Positions 1 through 7,056 of a stretch of DNA of 11,510 nucleotides are shown piece after piece. Made by a program: the position numbers and the translations under genes. Source of the DNA: an uncultured Ruminococcus sp. (GTDB lineage Bacteria; Bacillota; Clostridia; Oscillospirales; Acutalibacteraceae). Each line of letters starts with the position of its first letter. Position 1 is the first letter of the stretch. The stretch covers positions 1 through 11,510 of the forward strand of contig CAJOHT010000014.1 of NCBI GenBank assembly GCA_905234305.1. Direction: 5' to 3'. The notes beneath the pieces are model-generated. The model made no database searches. It saw nothing but the letters and a program-made list of their open reading frames with translations, and had not been told where the DNA came from.

Positions 1-370
1 GTAGAAGGTACTCTCCCGCCTTGCCGGTGATTCCATATTTGCCGATGCGGGCTTTCTTCTGATAAGTATCCCACTCTTCCATGCCCGGAGTGTCTTTGTA
101 ACCTTCTAAAAAAGCAAGGATTCCGGAAGAAAAAACTGCCAGTTCGGCGAGCGTTTTCCCGCCCAGCCGGTCATGGCTGTTATCCCAAGAGAAATGCGGA
201 TCCATTAGGGTATAGGCCAATGTGGCCACATCCCCGGCGCACTGTGCATATAACCCTCTGAAAGCATCCTGCCCCCTTTTGGAAAGACTCGAAGCCATCT
301 CCAGTATTTCAGGCACAAGGTCCTGAATATGCCCGACAGGGCTGTCGGCCCACAATGAATGATAACTCAT
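1..370 (-). CDS. Hypothetical protein, C-terminus cut off by the window edge
   Basis: Reading leftward from an ATG at 370-368 the frame stays open to the window edge, giving 123 residues without a stop (it starts MSYHSLWADSPVGHIQDL). I do not recognise the family. The visible part is soluble, with no signal peptide or membrane segment, and looks mainly helical, with many aromatic and charged residues. It lies 30 bp downstream of the hypothetical gene at 401-1129 on the same strand, so the two may be co-transcribed. No Shine-Dalgarno sequence precedes the ATG, which is common in Bacteroidales. The upstream codons stay open for a short way, so the start is the natural ATG rather than a proven one. 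The C-terminal end and the function cannot be judged here. Confidence 0.6.
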   Translation of the reverse strand, partial: MSYHSLWADSPVGHIQDLVPEILEMASSLSKRGQDAFRGLYAQCAGDVATLAYTLMDPHFSWDNSHDRLGGKTLAELAVFSSGILAFLEGYKDTPGMEEWDTYQKKARIGKYGITGKAGEYLL

Positions 371-400
371 AATCAAACACTTATGACTTCCAAACGACTA

Positions 401-1129
401 CTATATGCTCTGAATCCCGTCATCATAACCTTTCCCTTCGTAATAAACGATCTCAAAGCCATGTTTCTTGCACCACTCACTCAGATAACTTTCGCATTCG
501 AAATCCTGAGGAGTAGGCTCATAGTATTCCTCAGCCGTGCAGTACCAGTCAAACTCACCATTCAGGTATTCCTGCATGGATTCTTCGAAATAACATTTTA
601 TTTCATCGCAAGTTATGAACGGATTCTTGTCTGTCAGCATGCAAAGCCCCTTGTCTTCAGCTGTTAAGGAAGATGGTTTCAGTACAAAAGAAGCATCAAA
701 GTGACATTCTACATAAATATTCTGAACTTCCCATGTTGAGAAACCTTCCCATGAAAACTCAACATTATGCGAAAGGAAATCTCTGACACCTTTCCGTTCG
801 TTCCTGGACCAAATGGCTAGATTCTCCGATGAGTATAAGGTGAGAAATAAAGATGATAATCTTGTTGCCATCGTGGCTGAAAATGCGCATTCCTGGCTAA
901 TAATCCCGGCCAGTTCTTTTTCGGATGTATCGGGCAGAATATCTTCAATGACTCCGTTAAGGATGCATAGAAGGACACCACCTGCTGTTTGGCGGTCGAC
1001 ATAAGAAGACTCCATCAGCGCTTTGTAGGACTCAAACGGATGCGTTTTAATGTATTCCGGTCCATTCTTCTCAATCAATCCCTTGAGTATTTCTACGATT
1101 CTCTCATCCATCTTTTGTGTTTTTATCAA
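401..1129 (-). CDS. Hypothetical protein of 242 residues (unknown family)
   Basis: The frame encodes 242 residues from an ATG at 1129. A second ATG seven codons in, at 1111 (MDERIVEILKGL), is an equally plausible start. No ribosome site is evident for either. I do not recognise the family. The N-terminal third is predicted helical (EILKGLIEKNGPEYIKTHPF). The C-terminal half is rich in acidic and aromatic residues, including a Tyr/Glu cluster around EEYYEPTPQDFE. There is no signal peptide or membrane helix, so it is probably cytoplasmic. It precedes the partial gene at 1-370 by 30 bp on the same strand. Its base composition is more AT-rich than that of the operon at 1593-4012, so the pair may be an accessory insertion. 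No function is assigned. Confidence 0.65.
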   Translation of the reverse strand: MIKTQKMDERIVEILKGLIEKNGPEYIKTHPFESYKALMESSYVDRQTAGGVLLCILNGVIEDILPDTSEKELAGIISQECAFSATMATRLSSLFLTLYSSENLAIWSRNERKGVRDFLSHNVEFSWEGFSTWEVQNIYVECHFDASFVLKPSSLTAEDKGLCMLTDKNPFITCDEIKCYFEESMQEYLNGEFDWYCTAEEYYEPTPQDFECESYLSEWCKKHGFEIVYYEGKGYDDGIQSI

Positions 1130-1592
1130 ACAATCCTCGTATTTCTTTGTTCATAATTTGTCACATTCTGGTAATGCAAATGTCGGAATAAAAAGTATTT
1201 CGGACAAATCTTTGCAAATTGTTCGTCATATAAGTAGATTCGTTTTATCTTTGAAAACGGTCCTGGAGGGCTTTCAGAGCCCGAAAAAAGTTCGATAATT
1301 TAGATGGGTAGTCTACACAGTATTGAAAACCAGTCATAAACGGCTGGTTTTTTGCTTTGTTTGCTATTGACACGACCCCCAAACCCCTAGCTCGGGCACG
1401 TATCAGGCCGTTTTCCCGTCCGCGCAAGGAAAAATCCGTTGCTCGGACACGGAAACAGGGTGTTTGGTGCCACCCCTCGCCGCCTTTACTGTGTGAAGTT
1501 TCTACCAGATACACAGACCGTTTCCTGTTCCAGTGCAATCCGCTCATGGCAATCGCGAATGCGTTCCTGAACATCGGTGTAATGAAGAAATT
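1130..1592. other. Intergenic region without a convincing gene
   Basis: This 463 bp gap lies between the hypothetical gene and the nitroreductase, both on the minus strand. Short open frames exist on both strands (roughly 1245-1574 minus and 1357-1596 plus). They overlap each other, lack ribosome sites, are rich in Arg and Pro, and read through a hairpin terminator, so I treat them as chance frames. The region does hold a plus-strand TATCTTTG box at 1246-1253, which matches the Bacteroidales -7 consensus TAnnTTTG. It also holds a GGGCT/AGCCC hairpin near 1267-1281 and a terminator hairpin at 1326-1353. On the minus strand an AT-rich 7 bp hairpin overlaps the nitroreductase stop codon near 1587-1605. 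Confidence 0.6.
1326..1353 (+). terminator. Hairpin terminator, possibly acting in both directions
   Basis: An 8 bp inverted repeat, AAAACCAG (1326-1333) and CTGGTTTT (1344-1351), encloses a 10-base loop and ends in a run of six T on the plus strand. On the minus strand the arm ends in TTTTC, so it could also stop transcripts from the nitroreductase operon, whose last gene ends 240 bp upstream of it in that direction. Which transcript it serves cannot be told from sequence alone. Confidence 0.55.
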
Positions 1593-2216
1593 CTAAATCA
1601 GAATCTGGGAAAGGCTTAGTTTGGGCACGAAGTGGACGCCGTCCTTGCGATAGTATTTAAGGTCTGACGGTTCGCCGGGTACCAGAAAAATCCTTTCCGA
1701 AGGTTTTCCGATGGCAATTACGGCAATTGGATCAAGCGGGAGTGCGAGAGCCTCCCGCATTTCTTTTTTGTCAAAATTAAGGATGAATATGCCGCCAAGG
1801 CCCATCTCCGTGGCTTTGAGAAGGATACTCTGTCCGGCTATGCCAAGGTCGATGTCGACGACACGGTCTTCTGGGACTGCACTGCAAATGACGATGTATG
1901 CTTGCGGCTCCATCCCCTCATGAGGAAGATGCTCCTGGGGGAGTGCGGCGCCAAGCTTTATAAGGGGAAGAACCTTGTGTGCATCGGCGGTAACAAGCCT
2001 GTAGCGAAGAGGCTGTCGGTTCATGCCAGATGCGACAAGGGGGGTAACGGAAACAAGCTCCCGCAGTTCTTCTTCTGATACTTTGCGCGCGGAATCATAT
2101 CCCCTGTAACTGCGGTTGCGCTTGAGCAGTGAATCCAGCGAGGGACTGCTGCGCCTTACTACCTTTTTCTGCTGCGCCAGTTCCTCCTGGCGCCTTTCCA
2201 GATAATTGTCTGCCAT
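1593..2216 (-). CDS. Nitroreductase-family flavoprotein
   Basis: This 207-residue protein belongs to the FMN-dependent nitroreductase superfamily, which reduces nitro compounds, quinones or flavins with NAD(P)H in the cytoplasm. The native substrate is unknown. Visible family hallmarks are the Arg-rich FMN-phosphate segment KRNRSYR (32-38), GMNRQP (64-69, matching the usual SxxNxQP block), GIAGQSILLKATEMGLGG (125-142) and GKPSE (170-174). A charged N-terminal tail of about 25 residues precedes the domain. The ATG at 2216 has AGGAGG at 2229-2224 with a 7-base spacer. That ribosome site lies inside the last codons of the ABC gene, and only two bases separate the two genes. It is therefore the third gene of an operon with DUF1846 and the exporter. 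Members of this family are often annotated only by fold, so specificity stays open. Confidence 0.88.
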   Translation of the reverse strand: MADNYLERRQEELAQQKKVVRRSSPSLDSLLKRNRSYRGYDSARKVSEEELRELVSVTPLVASGMNRQPLRYRLVTADAHKVLPLIKLGAALPQEHLPHEGMEPQAYIVICSAVPEDRVVDIDLGIAGQSILLKATEMGLGGIFILNFDKKEMREALALPLDPIAVIAIGKPSERIFLVPGEPSDLKYYRKDGVHFVPKLSLSQILI

Positions 2217-2218
2217 TA

Positions 2219-4012
2219 TTATGCCTCCTGTGAGACCGTTTTAGCTATCTTTTCTATGTTAAGGCTGCGTGCCGATGCATCGATGATGTCCTTGTAAACT
2301 CCTCCCTTCCTGTAGACCTCGTCAGGGTCTCCGGACTGCTCTACGCGGCCTTTCTGAAGGGCATATACCAGTTCGCTGTCAATTATCTGGGAGATATTGT
2401 GCGAGATGATGATTACCGTGCGGCCTTCCTTGATTGCGTCGATGGAATTCTTGATCTGCTCTGTAGCAATGGCATCAAGGCTGGCTGTGGGCTCATCAAG
2501 GAATATGATGGGCGGGTTCTTGAGGAACATGCGGGCAATGGCGATGCGCTGCTGCTGGCCGCCGGAAAGGTCCGACGCCTTGTTCCGGAACTGTTTGGGA
2601 AGAGCCATTATCTGGTCATAGATGAATGACTTCTTTGCCGCTTCCACAACTTCTTCATGAGTGGCATCAGGTTTTCCGTAAAGGATGTTCTCTTCTACGG
2701 TACCGTCAAATATATGGTTTTTCTGGAGCACCAGGCCCACGTTGTCACGGAGGAATCTGGTATCATATTCCCGCAGGTCCACGCCGTCAAGGGTTATCGT
2801 GCCCTTCTGCGGTACGTAGAACTTGTCAAGGAGATTAACTATCGTACTCTTGCCTGCTCCTGAAAGGCCTACCAGCGCCGTAATCTTTCCGGGTTCTATG
2901 ACCATGTTTACGCCGAAGAGGGCCTGGTTGCCGTTGGGGTATGTGAAATCCACGTCCTTGAGTTCGAACCTGCCGTGAATCTTCTCCGGCCTGTAGTTTC
3001 CGCTGGGTTCGACTTCGCCGTCGGAGTCAAGGATGCTGAAGAAGCCTTCGGCATAGATGAGGGCGTCGTTGACGTCGTCGAAGATGCGCTGGAGCTGGGT
3101 GATGGGGGCGATGACGTTGGAGAACAGCATCACATGGTACATTATCTTGCCGATGGTCATTCCCGGATATTCGATGAGGACCAGATATGCCGTGAGAATA
3201 ATCACAAGGACGGTTCCGACCTGCTTTACAAAGCTCTTGATGCCGTTGAAATAGAAACTCACCCGGCGGGTCTTGACCTGATTCGCGGTTACCTGGTTCT
3301 GGAGCTCGAGTTGCTTCCCGGCCTCGATTCCTTCCCTGTTGAAGGACTTTATGACATTGATGGAGTCAATGATGTTCTTTATTCCCTGGCTCTTGGATTC
3401 CATGTAGCCGCGCATCTCGCGTCTCCAGCCCTTGAGCCTTTTTGCCTGCCGATATGTAATCCAGAAATAAACAGGCACGATTCCAAGCGCGACGAGGCCC
3501 ACATAGACGTTGGCTGCGAACATGAGAATCAGTGCCAGGAGGGCGCTGGTGAAAAGGGGGAGAAGGTCGATGAAAAAGTTCTGCACCGTCCTTGACAGGC
3601 TGCTTACGCCCTGGTCAATCCTTGCCTGGACCTTGCCGGTGGAGTTCTCATCGGCAGAGAAATATGCCATCCTGAAAGTGAGGACCCTTTCGATGACGCT
3701 TTGGGAAAGGTCCCTGGATACGAAGATGCGCATCCTTTCGCCGTAGTAGTTCTGAGCAAATGTAATAAGGGCCGACAGGACCTCCTTCCCAAGCAGGACT
3801 ATTGAGATGACGGTGAGAATCTTTGCCGCCTGTGCCCAGGTGAAATCCGTACCGATGAGGGCGTTGATGGCGTCCACCGTCTTGTCCAGGACGATGGCGT
3901 TGACCTGCTGCATGAGCGAGCCCACAAGGGTGAGCAGCAACGTGATGGCTACAAGGATGCGGTACGGCTTTACGAAAGGCCGTATTTTCTTGAAAAGTTC
4001 GAGAAGGTTCAT
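2219..4012 (-). CDS. ABC exporter, fused membrane and ATPase domains
   Basis: This 597-residue half-transporter of the ABC type I exporter class (MsbA/MdlB-like) probably works as a homodimer that drives substrate out of the cytoplasm with ATP. Six hydrophobic segments lie near residues 19-40, 66-86, 148-166, 169-188, 262-281 and 290-306. The ATPase domain follows with Walker A GLSGAGKST (382-390), Q-loop Gln430, signature LSGGQ (482-486), Walker B IIFLDE (502-507) and switch His538. All catalytic elements are present. The C-terminus ARSLNIEKIA resembles Bacteroides/Prevotella homologues that I recall. The start ATG overlaps the DUF1846 stop (ATGA, 4009-4012) with no good ribosome site, suggesting translational coupling. 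The substrate is unknown: lipid, peptide and drug are all possible. Confidence 0.92.
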   Translation of the reverse strand: MNLLELFKKIRPFVKPYRILVAITLLLTLVGSLMQQVNAIVLDKTVDAINALIGTDFTWAQAAKILTVISIVLLGKEVLSALITFAQNYYGERMRIFVSRDLSQSVIERVLTFRMAYFSADENSTGKVQARIDQGVSSLSRTVQNFFIDLLPLFTSALLALILMFAANVYVGLVALGIVPVYFWITYRQAKRLKGWRREMRGYMESKSQGIKNIIDSINVIKSFNREGIEAGKQLELQNQVTANQVKTRRVSFYFNGIKSFVKQVGTVLVIILTAYLVLIEYPGMTIGKIMYHVMLFSNVIAPITQLQRIFDDVNDALIYAEGFFSILDSDGEVEPSGNYRPEKIHGRFELKDVDFTYPNGNQALFGVNMVIEPGKITALVGLSGAGKSTIVNLLDKFYVPQKGTITLDGVDLREYDTRFLRDNVGLVLQKNHIFDGTVEENILYGKPDATHEEVVEAAKKSFIYDQIMALPKQFRNKASDLSGGQQQRIAIARMFLKNPPIIFLDEPTASLDAIATEQIKNSIDAIKEGRTVIIISHNISQIIDSELVYALQKGRVEQSGDPDEVYRKGGVYKDIIDASARSLNIEKIAKTVSQEA

Positions 4013-5469
4013 TTCTTGACCGGGTCGCAGGTGAGGCCTACTCCCAGTTTCTTGAACACCTTGCGGTCCACTTCGCCCAGCATTACCGTGCAGTGCATCT
4101 GGCAGCCTTCAAGCTGGGGAAGGCATGCGAGAGCCTTGCGGCAGTTCTCATCTGTGGTGCTGAGTACGGAAAGGGCAATGAGGACTTCGTCCGAGTGGAG
4201 CCGGGGATTTCTTCCGTGCAGGTAGGTCACCTTGGTTTCTTGAATGGGCTGAATCATGCTCTGCGGAATCAGCTTTGTCTGGTGGTCAATGCCTGCAAGG
4301 TGCTTTGTGGCATTGAGGATAAGGGCGGCGCTGGGACCGAGCAGGGGACTGGTCTCGGCGGTGATGAGGGTTCCGTCGGCAAGCTCGATTGCTGCCGATG
4401 CCTTTTCGGATATTTCCTTCCTGACCTTGGCTGCAACAGTACACAGGCGGTAGTCCGTCGTGATGCGTGCCTGTTTCATCAGCAGGGATATCTTGTTCAC
4501 TTCTTCGTCGTTGCCGTCGCCTGCCGCAAGGCGTCCGAGGGCGGTATAGTAACGGCGGATGATTTCGTGGCGGGCGGCATCGCAGCAGGCGTCTTCATCG
4601 GCAAGGCAGTATCCAATCATGTTTACGCCCATGTCGGTGGGGGACTTGTATGGATTCTCGCCGTAGATGCCTTCGAAAAGGGCGTTGAGGACGGGGAAAA
4701 TCTCGATGTCGCGGTTGTAGTTGATGGCCGTGGTTCCGTATGCCTCAAGATGGAAGGGGTCAATCATGTTCACGTCGTTGAGATCTGCGGTTGCGGCCTC
4801 ATAGGCGATGTTCACGGGATGCTTGAGGGGGAGGTTCCACACCGGGAAGGTCTCGAACTTGGCATATCCGGCCTTGATGCCGCGTTTCATCTCCTGGTAG
4901 AGCTGGCTCAGGCACACTGCCATTTTTCCGCTGCCGGGGCCGGGAGCCGTCACAACTACCAGCGGGCGGGTTGTCTCAACATAATCGTTCTTTCCGTAGC
5001 CGTTATCGCTTACGATAAGGTCAACATCGGTGGGATAGTTGGGGATAGAGTAGTGATGATAAACTTTAATACCGCTTGCTTTAAGCTGATTCTCAAACTT
5101 AACCGCGGTAGGCTGTTCGGCATATCGGGTAAGTACGACCGACTCAACACAGAGTCCTCTGCTTCTGAATATGTCGATAAGTCTCAGCACATCCAAGTCA
5201 TAGGTTATGCCTAAATCGCCGCGAACCTTATTCTTCTCGATATGGTCGGCGTTAATGACGATAACGATCTCCGCCTCATCCTTAAGCTGCATAAGCATCT
5301 GCAGCTTAGAGTCGGGTTTAAACCCAGGCAGTACGCGCGAGGCGTGGTAATCGTCGAATAGCTTGCCTCCGAATTCGAGGTAGAGCTTATCGCCGAATTC
5401 GCCTATCCTGTCCCTGATATGCTGCGATTGAGTTTCAAGATACTTTTCATTATCAAAACCGATTTTCAT
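4009..5469 (-). CDS. DUF1846 family protein; compositionally chimeric
   Basis: The 486-residue product matches the DUF1846 family (about 500 residues, function unknown, mostly Firmicutes) by the segments MKIGFDNEKYLETQ, LYLEFGGKLFDDYHASRVLPGF and RPLVVVTAPGPGSGKMA (168-184). The last has a nucleotide-binding, P-loop-like look. The start is the ATG at 5469, with AGGAGG at 5482-5477 and a 7-base spacer. The frame stays open upstream to 5592, but that stretch holds the promoter. The gene is first in the operon with the exporter and nitroreductase. Its codon use changes abruptly: 1 of 13 Val codons is GTG in residues 1-167, but 6 of the next 10 are GTG from residue 173 onward. Of 16 Leu codons in the first part 9 end in A or T, against 4 of the next 15. 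The reading frame is intact. Confidence 0.9.
   Translation of the reverse strand: MKIGFDNEKYLETQSQHIRDRIGEFGDKLYLEFGGKLFDDYHASRVLPGFKPDSKLQMLMQLKDEAEIVIVINADHIEKNKVRGDLGITYDLDVLRLIDIFRSRGLCVESVVLTRYAEQPTAVKFENQLKASGIKVYHHYSIPNYPTDVDLIVSDNGYGKNDYVETTRPLVVVTAPGPGSGKMAVCLSQLYQEMKRGIKAGYAKFETFPVWNLPLKHPVNIAYEAATADLNDVNMIDPFHLEAYGTTAINYNRDIEIFPVLNALFEGIYGENPYKSPTDMGVNMIGYCLADEDACCDAARHEIIRRYYTALGRLAAGDGNDEEVNKISLLMKQARITTDYRLCTVAAKVRKEISEKASAAIELADGTLITAETSPLLGPSAALILNATKHLAGIDHQTKLIPQSMIQPIQETKVTYLHGRNPRLHSDEVLIALSVLSTTDENCRKALACLPQLEGCQMHCTVMLGEVDRKVFKKLGVGLTCDPVKK
4918..4968. other. Probable junction between two genomes inside the DUF1846 gene
   Basis: The most conserved DUF1846 segment (residues 168-184) is encoded here. 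Codon use to the right (5' part of the gene) matches the Firmicute-like genes at 5677-11400. Codon use to the left matches the GC-rich exporter and nitroreductase. Within the segment, consecutive Val codons run GTA, GTT, then GTG, and nearly all later ones are GTG. The exact point cannot be fixed by eye. Confidence 0.5.
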
Positions 5470-5500
5470 AATCCTGCCTCCTGAAAACAAATACAAAATT

Positions 5501-5509
5501 ATTATAACA
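5501..5509 (-). promoter_or_regulatory. Extended -10 promoter of the DUF1846 gene
   Basis: Read on the minus strand this is TGTTATAAT, a perfect extended -10 box (TGnTATAAT), 31 bases upstream of the start codon. The -35 region 17 bases further up is only T-rich. The AGGAGG ribosome site follows at 5482-5477. The style is that of Firmicute sigma-A promoters, not of Bacteroidales. Confidence 0.6.
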
Positions 5510-5585
5510 CAAATCCCGACAGAAAATAAAGAAAAATGACAAAATTTTAATATTTTCCACTTCCCGTTTCCCACTAAAAAAGGGG

Positions 5586-5614
5586 GTGACAAATTATATA
5601 TTATGGTGTATAAT
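5586..5614 (+). promoter_or_regulatory. Sigma-A-type promoter of the small lipoprotein gene
   Basis: GTGACA at 5586-5591 and TATAAT at 5609-5614 are separated by exactly 17 bases. Transcription would start near 5621, leaving a 5' leader of about 55 bases. It ends in AAGGAGG at 5664-5670, six bases before the ATG at 5677. It is divergent from the DUF1846 promoter about 80 bp away. Confidence 0.7.
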
Positions 5615-5676
5615 ATTGGTGAATAATTACCTTAGGCGATACGCTGGGGTAATAAAAAATTTCAAGGAGGATAAAA

Positions 5677-6171
5677 ATGAAAAAGGTATTTAAAATTACA
5701 GCGGTTGTTATGGCGCTGGCGCTCGTTATCTCGGCTTTCGCTTCGTGCGGCGGAGGCGGCGGTTCCGTTAGCGGCGAAACCAAGACTTGGGGTAATATCA
5801 CCGTACTTGTTCCCGAGGGAATGACGCTTAAGGGCGGAGATGTTCTTAATAAGGAAGATCCCGATAAGCTCACTATCTCCAAGAACGATAATGCGATGAA
5901 TTACTTCCTCATTACTGTTTCTGACAGCGAGGATAACGCTAAGTCAAATGTTGAAACTACCCGCAGTATGAATAAGGGCTGCAAGGATGTTTCGGTTGAG
6001 ACTGAAGGCGCTAAATGGACGGGTGTTACCTATGATTATTCGGGTACAAAGGTGTTCCAGATTTACGCTAAGGTTGACGGACGTGTTGTTACTGTTCAGA
6101 GCTATGGTTTTGAAGCGGATTCCGATACTTCAAAGGCTGTTCTCGGTTCATTAAAGATAGCGGCTAAATAA
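5677..6171 (+). CDS. Small secreted lipoprotein, unknown function
   Basis: This 164-residue protein has a lipoprotein signal peptide: MKK, a hydrophobic stretch at residues 9-22 and a lipobox ending AFASC, with lipidated Cys24. A Gly-rich linker (GGGGG) follows, then a single compact domain of about 130 residues. That domain alternates beta-like stretches (NITVLVPEG, NYFLITVSDSEDN, VFQIYAKVDGRVVTVQSYGF), a pattern reminiscent of small PsbP-like extracellular domains. I do not assign it to a named family. It should be anchored on the outer face of the membrane. The ATG follows AAGGAGG at 5664-5670. The gene has its own promoter and a strong terminator, so it is monocistronic. Codon use (GTT, CTT, GAT) is typical of the right half of the window. 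Confidence 0.85.
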   Translation: MKKVFKITAVVMALALVISAFASCGGGGGSVSGETKTWGNITVLVPEGMTLKGGDVLNKEDPDKLTISKNDNAMNYFLITVSDSEDNAKSNVETTRSMNKGCKDVSVETEGAKWTGVTYDYSGTKVFQIYAKVDGRVVTVQSYGFEADSDTSKAVLGSLKIAAK

Positions 6172-6190
6172 GCTAATAGTTGATAATTAT

Positions 6191-6230
6191 AAGGCAGAAA
6201 CGTCAAATTACTGACGTTTCTGCCTTTTTA
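6191..6230 (+). terminator. Strong intrinsic terminator between convergent genes
   Basis: A perfect 15 bp inverted repeat, 6191-6205 and 6212-6226, encloses the 6-base loop AATTAC. The right arm runs into a T-rich tail (TTTTTA at about 6225-6230). It ends the lipoprotein transcript. It also lies 48 bases past the stop of the response regulator gene coming from the other side and may act weakly in that direction. Confidence 0.9.
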
Positions 6231-6244
6231 TATTTTTGAAAATT

Positions 6245-6270
6245 TTTTAATTCTTACCTTTTAATTCTTA
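6245..6270. repeat. Two tandem 12 bp copies of TTTTAATTCTTA
   Basis: The word TTTTAATTCTTA occurs at 6245-6256 and again, identical, at 6259-6270, separated by CC. It sits directly after the response regulator stop codon (6274-6276 on the minus strand). AT-rich repeats of this type are common slippage products in low-GC intergenic DNA, and I assign no function. Confidence 0.6.
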
Positions 6271-6273
6271 ATA

Positions 6274-7056
6274 TCAGTATTCGTCATACAAAAAATCCGC
6301 CCAGTAATACTGGCTCATATACTCGTTTTGGTAAGAGTTTACGGCGCCCGCGTCAAGCTCCTTGAAGCGGTAATAGTCGCAGTCGAGCGTCTCTACGTTT
6401 ACGGCTAAAGCGTTGTAGCTTTTTACAATAGCGCTTTCGGCGCCGATTTTCTTAAGGCTTTTTATCATAGCCGCGATAAGCGTTTGCAGGTAACTCTGCT
6501 GTTTCTTATCGTAGGGCTCGTCCTCGAAAAGCGCCGCGGCGATTTCACGCGTAGAGCAGGAGCTTCCGTGACGGTGGACGAGATAGGCGAAAATCTCCTT
6601 TGAACGGCTTCTTTCAAAATGTACGTTTTTGCCTTCGGGAGTAAATACGTCGAAATTGCCGAAGCATTGTACTCTTAAAAGCGAGTTGTCCTTTGGGATA
6701 ACGGGGAAGCGCAGGTCGTTAAGCTCGCTTTCTACAGCTTCTTTAGTGACAGGCTTCATAATATAACCGCTGGCGTGCAGGCGCATAGCGTCGCCCGTGT
6801 ATTCGGAAAAGCCCGTTACAAAAATTATATTCATCTTGGGATTAATCTTTTTAAGCTCGGCGGCGAGTTCGACTCCCGTCATACCGCTCATATGTATGTC
6901 GAGAAAAGCAATGTCACAGCCGTTTTTCTTAGCGTCCTCAAGCAACTCGTCAGGATATTCAAACGAAACCGTTTCCGCGTCGGGTTTAGCTTCATTTACG
7001 GCTGTCTCAAGCATTTGGAGCATTAACGGTTCGTCATCAACACATAGTATTCTCAT
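6274..7056 (-). CDS. Response regulator, receiver plus SARP-like DNA-binding domain
   Basis: This 260-residue cytoplasmic regulator is the partner of the kinase at 7056-8471. Residues 1-118 form a CheY-like receiver with the acidic pair Asp7/Asp8, phospho-acceptor Asp53 (FLDIHMSG), Thr81 and Lys101-Pro102. From about residue 126 comes an OmpR/SARP-like winged helix (LRVQCFGNFDVF, then SRSKEIFAYLVHRHG) and a short helical tail ending near YMSQYYWADFL, a pattern I know from SARP/BTAD-type regulators of Lachnospiraceae and Ruminococcaceae. It is not a LytTR domain, which LytS-type kinases more often pair with. The start ATG overlaps the kinase stop (TAATG), with AAGGAG at 7069-7064. The nearest candidate targets are the divergent HAD lipoprotein gene and its own operon, which is inference only. 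Confidence 0.9.
   Translation of the reverse strand: MRILCVDDEPLMLQMLETAVNEAKPDAETVSFEYPDELLEDAKKNGCDIAFLDIHMSGMTGVELAAELKKINPKMNIIFVTGFSEYTGDAMRLHASGYIMKPVTKEAVESELNDLRFPVIPKDNSLLRVQCFGNFDVFTPEGKNVHFERSRSKEIFAYLVHRHGSSCSTREIAAALFEDEPYDKKQQSYLQTLIAAMIKSLKKIGAESAIVKSYNALAVNVETLDCDYYRFKELDAGAVNSYQNEYMSQYYWADFLYDEY

Noticed and set aside
1245..1596. Overlapping short ORFs on both strands in the gap
   Set aside because: They have no ribosome sites and Arg/Pro-rich composition, and they conflict with the terminator hairpin at 1326-1353.
2975..3595. Plus-strand ORF of 206 residues
   Set aside because: It is a shadow frame opposite the ABC exporter, which has complete, ordered family motifs.
4093..5214. 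Plus-strand ORF of 373 residues
   Set aside because: It is a shadow frame opposite the DUF1846 coding region, Gly/Val/Cys-rich without recognisable motifs. The high GC of the third positions explains its length.
5470..5592. 41-residue extension of the DUF1846 protein
   Set aside because: This stretch contains the extended -10 promoter and the AGGAGG site. The family starts at MKIGFDN.
5601..5882. Minus-strand ORF of 93 residues opposite the lipoprotein
   Set aside because: It is antisense to a gene with a signal peptide, ribosome site and terminator, is Pro/Thr/Ser-rich and has no ribosome site of its own.
6191..6230. Inverted repeat as a mobile-element end
   Set aside because: It has a 6-base loop and a T-rich tail between two convergent gene ends, so it is an intrinsic terminator.
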